The translations under genes were made by a program, and so were the position numbers. The notes under the pieces were generated by a model that searched no databases, was not told the origin of the DNA, and saw only the letters and a list, made by a program, of their open reading frames with translations. Positions 15,778 to 20,655 of a DNA stretch of 20,655 nucleotides are shown piece after piece. The stretch covers positions 1 through 20,655 of the IMG/VR virus record IMGVR_UViG_3300006928_000139; one strand, given 5' to 3'. Within the stretch, counting starts at the first letter, position 1. Every line of letters begins with the position of its first letter. The DNA comes from a virus.

Positions 15778-16480
15778 TTTGGTTAATGGTTAGTGTTTTA
15801 TTGCAGTTACTGCTACAGTTATAGTTTACTGTGATTGATTTGTTGGTTGCACCTGATTGACTTGCGGTGACATCGTAATCATCGGTGTAAAAGTTCAGCT
15901 TCATATAATGATCGCCACTTCCAGTCTGTGTTATGGTCGCATCATTGTTGTCTGCTGAATTGCTTGCATATATCTTGGCATAGTGTTCACCGCTTCCTGA
16001 TTGTGTAATTGAGAAGTTTGAGTTATCACCGAATGCCCTAATCTCTCCTTCCTTGTCATCTCCTGTTTGTGTAATTTCATATACGTTATTATCACCCTGC
16101 ATATAGATTTCAGCATCGTTGTTGTTTCCGTTTTGCACAATGTCCATATCGTTTCCATCATCATCGGCATCTATATAACCAAAGTTATCATTGCCATCTT
16201 GGTCAATCTTGTATTCATTTCCTGTGTGATTTGCAACTTGGCTGTATGCTCTGGCTGTGTTTGAAGTCCCATCTTGGTCTATGTCTATCGTGGCATTGCT
16301 ACATTTGTGTGTGGTGTAGGTGCCTTGAGACAAACCGCACCAGACTCTTGCTGTGTTGCTGTTGCCTATTTGATCAATGTGTATAAGCGAAGAATTGCCT
16401 TTGGTTCTTATCTCAACGTTGTTATCGCCCGCATGTACACAGAAGGAAAAACTAATCAGACTGATTAATAATAATCTCAT
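15770..16480 (-). CDS. Curlin-repeat secreted protein 2 (CsgA/CsgB-like)
   Basis: It has a signal peptide (MRLLLISLISFSFCVHA, then GDNN) and eight to nine curlin-type repeats of the form x-I-D/T-Q-x-G-x-x-N/D: IDQIGNSNTA, IDIDQDGTSNTA, KIDQDGNDN, DIVQNGNNND, EITQTGDDK, SITQSGSGE, TITQTGSGD and TASQSGATN. In curli the repeats stack into a beta-solenoid amyloid fibre outside the cell. Gln, Gly and Asn positions are kept, but the protein is richer in Asp than E. coli CsgA. It has four Cys, including C-x3-C near the end, and finishes INQSD. I prefer the ATG at 16480 (236 residues) because GGGGGCGG is well spaced from it; GTG at 16486 is the alternative. Partner or second subunit of the other curlin-like protein. 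Confidence 0.85.
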   Translation of the reverse strand: MRLLLISLISFSFCVHAGDNNVEIRTKGNSSLIHIDQIGNSNTARVWCGLSQGTYTTHKCSNATIDIDQDGTSNTARAYSQVANHTGNEYKIDQDGNDNFGYIDADDDGNDMDIVQNGNNNDAEIYMQGDNNVYEITQTGDDKEGEIRAFGDNSNFSITQSGSGEHYAKIYASNSADNNDATITQTGSGDHYMKLNFYTDDYDVTASQSGATNKSITVNYNCSSNCNKTLTINQSD

Positions 16481-17543
16481 TTTCACCGCCCCCGTTTGTT
16501 TTTATGCTGATTTGTTTACCAGCAGAAAGTATTTCAATATTATAGCCTCCAGTTTTGTCAAGCTCTAGGTCAATCGTGTTTTCTACTTGTCTTACTAAAG
16601 ATAAAACTTCTCCCTCAACAAAAGTGTAGACCTGTGCGTTTTGGTCAAAACCCGCAACGATTCCTTCCAATCTTACACCATCAAGTTCACTGGCCTCTTC
16701 TTCTTTTTTACCTAGGTCTTCTATGATTTCTAACAAGTCTTGCAGAAAGTCTACAGCCAGTAGGTCAATATCTAACCTAGTGATCTCTTCTTCTAGCTCG
16801 TCTTTTGATAAATCGCTGTCATCGTCTAAGTCGTTTTCCTCTAATAAGTCTGTGTCCAGCACATTGCTGGATGTACCGCTTTGTTCGTCAACCGCCTCTT
16901 GCACTTCATCTGGAGGGTTTACGATCAATAAATTGTCTATAAAGTTTAAAGAAAGGTTGGCCAGAGTGACGGGTTGTGTAGGCGGTCTTTCTGCAACACT
17001 GACCATCGTGGCTTGAAAAGGTTGGTTTAAAACTTCGATTCCGCCTGCGGTTTCCACGCTTATAGACCCCGATGTTGTACCGTCTGGGTTGGGTAAAAGA
17101 ATAATTAAAGACCTACCTAGCTCATCTACAGTTGTTGTGAAATCAGTGCCTCGAATAAATATAGAGGCGGAAGGAGTCTTAATAGAAATGTTTTCTTTGT
17201 CTATCTTCCCCAACGCACCTGTAATAAAGCGGGCAGTTCCGCTCGCCATTTTGAGTGCCATTTTGCTTTTAGATGGATCAGGATCGAATACATACTCATC
17301 AATAATGATTTTAGAGTGCTCAGTAAGACGTATGACAGAAGAATCAAGAAACGTAATGCCAAGCCTACCGTTACCAGTGCGCACATCATCGTAACTAAGA
17401 ATATCCAGGGAAGTTCTAGCTGAAAGTCGATCTTCTTGGTTTGCTCGTAAAACCTCTCCAATACCTCTAAGTTCAGATATTTCACCTACTTCGGAGTAAG
17501 CGTTAGATACTAAAAAATATAGTATTAACAGCCACTTGTGCAC
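16452..17543 (-). CDS. Secreted FecR-domain protein
   Basis: This 363-residue protein has a signal peptide (MHKWLLILYFLVSNAYS) and a FecR domain at about 45-170, with the usual run DVRTGNGRLGITFLDSSVIRL, then MASGTARFITGAL, IKTPSASIFIRGTDF. After it come an acidic region rich in Asp/Glu/Leu (about 215-285) and a beta-rich end finishing NEIIINQSD, the same last five residues as the curlin encoded next. FecR domains relay periplasmic signals, and in bacteria they are often encoded beside CHASE2 cyclases, as here two genes downstream. It lacks the N-terminal anti-sigma part and has no membrane anchor, so it is probably free in the periplasm. GTG start; overlaps both neighbours (19 and about 29 bases). 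It may be a ligand or co-sensor of the cyclase (inference). Confidence 0.88.
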   Translation of the reverse strand: MHKWLLILYFLVSNAYSEVGEISELRGIGEVLRANQEDRLSARTSLDILSYDDVRTGNGRLGITFLDSSVIRLTEHSKIIIDEYVFDPDPSKSKMALKMASGTARFITGALGKIDKENISIKTPSASIFIRGTDFTTTVDELGRSLIILLPNPDGTTSGSISVETAGGIEVLNQPFQATMVSVAERPPTQPVTLANLSLNFIDNLLIVNPPDEVQEAVDEQSGTSSNVLDTDLLEENDLDDDSDLSKDELEEEITRLDIDLLAVDFLQDLLEIIEDLGKKEEEASELDGVRLEGIVAGFDQNAQVYTFVEGEVLSLVRQVENTIDLELDKTGGYNIEILSAGKQISIKTNGGGENEIIINQSD

Positions 17544-18208
17544 TGATCAATGTCTATTGTTGCGTTGCTTGTGGTTGATGTAAGAACCACCACACCTGAA
17601 GTGCTTCCAGTGCTGTTGGTTTGATCAATGTCAATATTGTTTGTGCTACCAGTAATATCTGCTGTAATTGAGTGGTCAGAGTTTCCTGTTTGAGTCGTGT
17701 CTATATCGTTTGAATCGCCATCAACATCCCAATTGTTTATACAACCAACAACCTCACAAGTTGCATTCAGGTCGTTTGATGTGCCTGATATAACAATGTC
17801 TTGATTACCTGCGGTGGCTGTTGCTGCTGCACCCTGAGTAAAGGTTACTGCATTTGAATCACCTGTTGCAGCATAATCAAAATCAGTGTTAGCAACATCA
17901 CCGCTTGCGCCCAATGCCAATGTAGTTGTATTGCTATCACCTGTGGTTGTTGCTGTAAAACTGGTGCTATTACCTTGTGCTACTGAAGCAGCCATTGTAT
18001 TGCTGTCTCCCACTTGATCTATGTCCACAGTCATAGACGTACCTGTAAACGTAGCTCTTGTTTGGGATGTACCAACCTTGTTAGTGTCTCCAATCTGATC
18101 AATGTTCATCGTCAAACCTGTTCCAGACTGAGTGATATAGATGTCATTGTTTCCTGCGTTTACAGAAAACACAGCAAACAATAAAACTAAACTAACTAAC
18201 TTCTTCAT
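17525..18208 (-). CDS. Curlin-repeat secreted protein 1 (CsgA-like)
   Basis: This 227-residue protein has a clear signal peptide (MKKLVSLVLLFAVFSVNA, then GNND) and about ten imperfect curlin repeats: DIYITQSGTG, NIDQIGDTN, VDIDQVGDSN, TTTGDSNT, AATGDSNAV, DVDGDSND, TTQTGNSD, IDIDQTNS, IDIDQCTSG. The strand-turn pattern with Gln/Gly/Asn fits an amyloid beta-solenoid subunit exported through CsgG. It is less regular than E. coli CsgA, with Thr/Asp in place of many Gln, so fibre behaviour may differ. Four Cys occur as C-x4-C mid-protein and C-x3-C at the very end. It starts inside the last codons of csgG (17-base overlap) and its end overlaps the FecR gene by 19 bases. Likely fibre subunit; a surface adhesin is the alternative. 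Confidence 0.85.
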   Translation of the reverse strand: MKKLVSLVLLFAVFSVNAGNNDIYITQSGTGLTMNIDQIGDTNKVGTSQTRATFTGTSMTVDIDQVGDSNTMAASVAQGNSTSFTATTTGDSNTTTLALGASGDVANTDFDYAATGDSNAVTFTQGAAATATAGNQDIVISGTSNDLNATCEVVGCINNWDVDGDSNDIDTTQTGNSDHSITADITGSTNNIDIDQTNSTGSTSGVVVLTSTTSNATIDIDQCTSGC

Positions 18209-19013
18209 AATTGAAATCCCACATTTCTTGTTCTAGACCTTTTTGTATCAGAGTATAGACGGCCTCTTCGATGGCTACTCTGGTTGCGTATCCCATTGCT
18301 TCGTTTTCTGTGTAGCCTGTTTCAACTTCGACAAGTTCGGTCCCCATTTCTATGAAGCGAAACACATCACGGCTGACACCTGCGCTTAATACGGTTTTGC
18401 TTACCATACAATTTAACACAACTTCCCCTGTTTGAACAAGAACAGCTCGCAAAGACACAGTAATTTCATCTTTTCTCCATTGGTTTTTTGAGCCTATTCC
18501 TAAGTATCTTGCACCGTTTCCACCTGTTCCTATGTTGGTGTCGTATTCAACAATCGCGCCTTCAATGATAAGACCAGCAAACAATAATGGTTTTAATATG
18601 TTTCCACCTTCACCATCATAACTTTGCCTAGTGGATTTTATGAGCTGGCGTTCACGAGTCAATGCGTCTAAATTGTTTCGTTCTACGACCACGAACCAGT
18701 TTCCTCTGCCTGCACTTCTCAAAGAATCAATCAAATAATGGTCTGCTCCTTGGGTAACAGCGGTGCTAAACAAAGCCATCTTTTGTGAACTTTTACGTTG
18801 ACCAGTTAGATCTTGAAATTTATAAACAGCAATAACTGCTTTTTGGTTTGGAGCCGGAAGGTTTACCAATTTCTCATGTGACGGACGTACAATCTTTGCT
18901 TCTTCAACACATTCCAAAAAATTAGCGCACCCTGTATGCCCTACTGGAGCAAAACTTGCACAGCTAGAAAGCAGTGGCAATAAAAGAACTAAATACCACA
19001 CTCGCCCGAACAT
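18192..19013 (-). CDS. csgG: CsgG curli secretion pore lipoprotein
   Basis: This is a 273-residue outer-membrane lipoprotein with lipobox LSSC (Cys18). It follows E. coli CsgG through the whole length: LPAPNQKAVIAVYKFQDLTGQ, FSTAVTQGA, VVVERNNLDALTRER, NGARYLGIGSKNQW, SKTVLSAGVSRDVFRFIE and VETGYTENEAM. Nonamers form a beta-barrel channel that exports curlin from periplasm to surface. The constriction differs: Phe82 matches E. coli Phe56, but Leu81 replaces Asn55 and no Tyr stands at the Tyr51 site. There is an unusual C-x5-C (29, 35) after the lipid anchor. It overlaps csgF by 25 bases and the first curlin gene by 17. Family assignment is secure; what passes through it in infection is inference. 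Confidence 0.96.
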   Translation of the reverse strand: MFGRVWYLVLLLPLLSSCASFAPVGHTGCANFLECVEEAKIVRPSHEKLVNLPAPNQKAVIAVYKFQDLTGQRKSSQKMALFSTAVTQGADHYLIDSLRSAGRGNWFVVVERNNLDALTRERQLIKSTRQSYDGEGGNILKPLLFAGLIIEGAIVEYDTNIGTGGNGARYLGIGSKNQWRKDEITVSLRAVLVQTGEVVLNCMVSKTVLSAGVSRDVFRFIEMGTELVEVETGYTENEAMGYATRVAIEEAVYTLIQKGLEQEMWDFNYEEVS

Positions 19014-19462
19014 ACGCCTAATATTCCAATTGGAATAATAATCTCAGTTATTGTTCCGTTTTCATCAATAACAGTGAGCGTTATATTAATGCCATCATTA
19101 ACAAACCTTATAATGCTGCCTTCTAATTCAAACTCTCCACCTGTGCCTCCTTTTTCAGAATCAAACAAAGACTCAGCAATGTCTCTTGATAGTTGTGAGT
19201 AGATTCTTGATTCTAGGTTTCTTAAAAATTTTGCAAGGGTTGTATTCTCAGCTTCGCGTTCTGCTTCTTTTAAAGCATCTTCAATGTCTTGAGCAATTTC
19301 ATCTCTTCTGGTTTTTTCTTGCTCGTCAATGGTCAGGTAATGAGAAGAAGTGCCGATGCCACTAAACGATGGGTTTTTAAATTCGTGTACAAGATCGTCC
19401 CCAACGACAGTCGCTGTGAACCCTAATAAAACAATTATCGAATAATATATTAACCACTTCAT
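18989..19462 (-). CDS. csgF: CsgF-like curli assembly factor
   Basis: This 157-residue protein has a signal peptide (about 1-21), and the mature N-terminus then carries the CsgF hallmark HEFKNPSFSGIG (Asn30-Pro31-x-Phe33). In E. coli that segment inserts into the CsgG channel to form a second constriction and passes newly exported subunits to the fibre. The C-terminal RFVNDGINITLTVIDENGTITEI also matches the CsgF beta end. The middle (about 45-105) is a longer, charged helix than in E. coli, and the end adds C-x3-C (CSGEC). It precedes csgG with a 25-base overlap, as csgF precedes csgG in E. coli, and its start overlaps the previous gene by ATGA. Family assignment is good. Confidence 0.88.
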   Translation of the reverse strand: MKWLIYYSIIVLLGFTATVVGDDLVHEFKNPSFSGIGTSSHYLTIDEQEKTRRDEIAQDIEDALKEAEREAENTTLAKFLRNLESRIYSQLSRDIAESLFDSEKGGTGGEFELEGSIIRFVNDGINITLTVIDENGTITEIIIPIGILGVCSGECGI

Positions 19463-19704
19463 TTTTTCTTTTTTTCATTCTCTCGCATCTGTAAAACAGT
19501 GTTGACCTTCTGTTGTAATCTTATCATATCGTTGTCCAACATTCTTACTTGGTCAATGAGTTTGATGATTGTCATGTGCATGTCTTTGATTGTTGGGTTA
19601 ATGACTTTTGTTATTGTAACCCATACAAAGTAAACAAAATAACCAAGCCCAACCATTGCTACAATGGGAAACCCAAAATCTGCGATCAATTGTGAGACGT
19701 TCAT
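19459..19704 (-). CDS. Small membrane protein with coiled coil (paralogue B)
   Basis: This 81-residue protein has one N-terminal membrane span (about 11-32, FGFPIVAMVGLGYFVYFVWV), then a helix predicted to coil (DMHMTIIKLIDQVRMLDNDMIRLQQKV) and a Lys-rich end. The NDMIRL core and overall layout match the preceding 98-residue gene, so the two are probably tandem paralogues. Both neighbours are coupled to it by overlaps (TAATG before, ATGA into csgF), which ties it to the curli genes by translation. It could be a lysis-associated protein or an inner-membrane partner of the secretion module; I cannot tell which. Confidence 0.7.
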   Translation of the reverse strand: MNVSQLIADFGFPIVAMVGLGYFVYFVWVTITKVINPTIKDMHMTIIKLIDQVRMLDNDMIRLQQKVNTVLQMRENEKKKK

Positions 19705-20000
19705 TAGTCTCGCCTAGCATCAATGGATCCGTCTTCTACAAAATTTTCTGTTCTGGCTATTCGATCCAGGTCTGGTGCTAACTCTAAAGCTGCGCTTACA
19801 CTAGTGTCGAGTCTTATCATGTCGTTGTTGATTGTTTTGACTCTTGTAATCAGGCTTTGTGTAAACCCTTTAAGCGTTTTGATTTGGTTCACCACACCGT
19901 TCATAATTTGTTTCATAATAATGAATATAAAAGCACCAGCGACTAGGGCTCCCGCTATAGGGGCGCCCACTTCAGAAATTAAGGTAAAAGCGTCTTTCAT
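19704..20000 (-). CDS. Small membrane protein with coiled coil (paralogue A)
   Basis: I start it at ATG 20000 (98 residues, MKDAFTLISEVGAPIAG), which has AGG about eight bases upstream and an ATGA overlap with the small gene before it; the frame reaches back to 20054 but that part overlaps the previous gene. It has one membrane span (about 12-30), a coiled-coil-like helix with INNDMIRLD near residue 60, then a soluble acidic tail. The NDMIRL motif is shared with the next gene, and both open with a similar hydrophobic N-terminus. The stop of this gene and the start of the next share one base. A role in lysis, or as a membrane helper of the curli module, is a guess. Confidence 0.7.
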   Translation of the reverse strand: MKDAFTLISEVGAPIAGALVAGAFIFIIMKQIMNGVVNQIKTLKGFTQSLITRVKTINNDMIRLDTSVSAALELAPDLDRIARTENFVEDGSIDARRD

Positions 20001-20128
20001 AAAAGACCTAGCGCGACGAGTGTATCCCAAAGAACGTATGCAAAACAAACCCAAAACCCTTTTTTATAAAAATCGTGTTTGAGGTATAGCTCTTTTGGAA
20101 TAATTCCTCTTTCCGCTAGGTCTTTCAC
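19997..20128 (-). CDS. 43-residue single-span membrane protein
   Basis: A GTG at 20128 opens a 43-codon frame: KDLAERGIIPKELYLKHDF, then a C-terminal hydrophobic span (about FWVCFAYVLWDTLVALGLL). Its TGA overlaps the next ATG by four bases (ATGA), and it begins six bases after the previous stop, so it fits exactly in the gap between two genes. The amphipathic head plus span is sensible for a tail-anchored membrane peptide. No clear ribosome site is seen. I cannot name a family; small holin- or antiholin-like proteins have this shape. Confidence 0.55.
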   Translation of the reverse strand: MKDLAERGIIPKELYLKHDFYKKGFWVCFAYVLWDTLVALGLL

Positions 20129-20133
20129 AAGGC

Positions 20134-20310
20134 TTACTTATCGCCTGGTTTTTGCTTGGCCTTCCAGACATTTAAAGCACACATGTCAACCAGCTTGTAA
20201 AGCTTGCCAATCCACACGTCGTCTTTAGGAGTCGGCGTCACAGCAGCAATAATACTTGCCCCTGAGATAATGGCCATCACCATAGCGATTATGTTTGCAA
20301 TCATTTCCAT
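20134..20310 (-). CDS. 58-residue single-span membrane protein
   Basis: An ATG at 20310 opens 58 codons. The product has a hydrophobic N-terminal span (about 3-25), then TPTPKDDVWIGKLYKLVDM and ALNVWKAKQKP. The TPTPKDD, GKLYK and ALNxxKAK run is a pattern I recognise from small phage membrane proteins often found near lysis or tail genes. An AGGGGA ribosome site lies five bases before the ATG and the preceding stop two bases before it. It would be anchored in the inner membrane with the charged end in the cytoplasm. The function is not established. Confidence 0.7.
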   Translation of the reverse strand: MEMIANIIAMVMAIISGASIIAAVTPTPKDDVWIGKLYKLVDMCALNVWKAKQKPGDK

Positions 20311-20311
20311 T

Positions 20312-20494
20312 TTATTCCCCTGTTATTACTTTAAAGATTATGCCCGCCATACTTAGCACGAGCGTAATCAAAGTTAGCAGAATGAATTGTTCAAGTCTAG
20401 TAACTCTGTGTATAACTTCTAGCCAACGTTCCGCACAAACAGCTTCGTGTTTTTCTATTTTGGCGTTGACTTCAGCTACAGATAATCTGCTCAT
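20312..20494 (-). CDS. Tail-anchored membrane protein, XhlA-like
   Basis: I start it at ATG 20494 (60 residues, MSRLSVAEVNAKIEKHEAVC) because AGAGG precedes it at a good distance and its start overlaps the preceding stop as ATGA; the frame runs seven codons further upstream. The first 35 residues are a charged helix with HEAVCAERW and RVTRLE, followed by one membrane span near the C-terminus (about 37-57). That layout, with a His-Glu then Arg-Trp helix before a span, resembles the XhlA family of small phage proteins that work with a holin in lysis. The similarity is by pattern only. Confidence 0.6.
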   Translation of the reverse strand: MSRLSVAEVNAKIEKHEAVCAERWLEVIHRVTRLEQFILLTLITLVLSMAGIIFKVITGE

Positions 20495-20655
20495 GCTGCC
20501 TCTACTTCCCAACAATTAAGATTAGAAGCAACTGTTCGTCTTTCGCCTTCGCCTTTAAATGGATAAACCATGTGAGAAAGCCAGGATGGAAATAAATACA
20601 GTTTTCCGACTTCAGGTTGTACTTCAAAACTTTGTGGTGGTCTTAATCGTTCTAC
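20491..20655 (-). CDS. Partial 2OG-Fe(II) oxygenase (C-terminus)
   Basis: The - strand frame is open from the right edge to TGA at 20493-20491, giving the last 54 residues. It contains GKLYLFPSWLSHMVYPF and then ERRTVASNLN, the closing part of the phage 2-oxoglutarate/iron oxygenases (2OG-FeII_Oxy_5 type). The His after LS would be the distal iron ligand, and the Arg in ERR would bind 2-oxoglutarate. These enzymes hydroxylate or otherwise oxidise a substrate using oxygen and 2-oxoglutarate; they are common in aquatic phages and their targets are mostly unknown. The gene continues beyond the window. It is linked by ATGA overlap to the small membrane gene that follows. Confidence 0.75.
   Translation of the reverse strand, partial: VERLRPPQSFEVQPEVGKLYLFPSWLSHMVYPFKGEGERRTVASNLNCWEVEAA

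Noticed and set aside
15770-18208. Possible CRISPR or DNA repeat array in the curlin genes
   Set aside because: The repetition is at the protein level (curlin repeats) with varied codons and spacing; there are no constant DNA repeats.
15770-19462. Reading the curli genes as a bacterial chromosomal operon
   Set aside because: Same-strand phage-type genes flank them closely on both sides, and small phage-type genes overlap or abut the module ends; a misassembly remains possible but nothing in the sequence points to one.

Overview
The window looks like a piece of an aquatic, probably marine, tailed-phage genome (podovirus-like), or a prophage of that kind. The reasons are near-gapless packing, almost all genes on one strand, start-stop overlaps (TAATG, ATGA, GTGA), and a run of large Gly/Gln-rich virion proteins ending in an 1808-residue protein of the internal-virion / 'large polyvalent' type. 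Small genes of a kind I associate with marine phages are also present. Host and taxon cannot be fixed from the sequence. Terminase, portal, capsid and endolysin are not in the window. No stretch over about 50 bases lacks a gene, and I see no tRNA, rRNA, CRISPR array or insertion sequence.

Layout. Left end (1-867, + strand): the tail of a small ribbon-helix-helix-like protein and a PD-(D/E)XK exonuclease, coupled by GTGA. Everything else (830-20655) is on the - strand, transcribed right to left, and collides tail-to-tail with the exonuclease over 38 bases. In transcription order it holds: (a) the C-terminus of a 2OG-Fe(II) oxygenase; (b) five small single-membrane-span proteins, three of them under 61 residues; (c) an amyloid (curli) secretion module of CsgF, CsgG, a curlin-repeat protein, a FecR-domain protein, a second curlin-repeat protein and a CHASE2 receptor class III adenylate cyclase; (d) three small basic proteins and a holin-like membrane protein; (e) a tail hub/appendage-type protein and a series of virion/ejection proteins.

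How it may work. CsgG is the outer-membrane export pore of the curli system and CsgF is its cap and nucleation partner. The two secreted curlin-repeat proteins are the obvious cargo. FecR is predicted periplasmic, and CHASE2 is a periplasmic sensor domain wired through membrane helices to a cyclase that keeps all its catalytic residues. The simplest reading is a phage-borne cassette that makes an extracellular or surface amyloid-like fibre during infection and couples the state of the envelope or of secretion to cAMP in the infected cell. CsgE, CsgB and CsgD are not seen. The function is inference; the gene identities are mostly strong.

Other points of note are a likely -1 frameshift (A AAA AAT) joining two virion ORFs, a short Gly-Gly motif recurring across neighbouring virion proteins, C-x3-C ends on all three secreted curli-module proteins, and a pair of paralogous membrane/coiled-coil proteins next to the curli genes.
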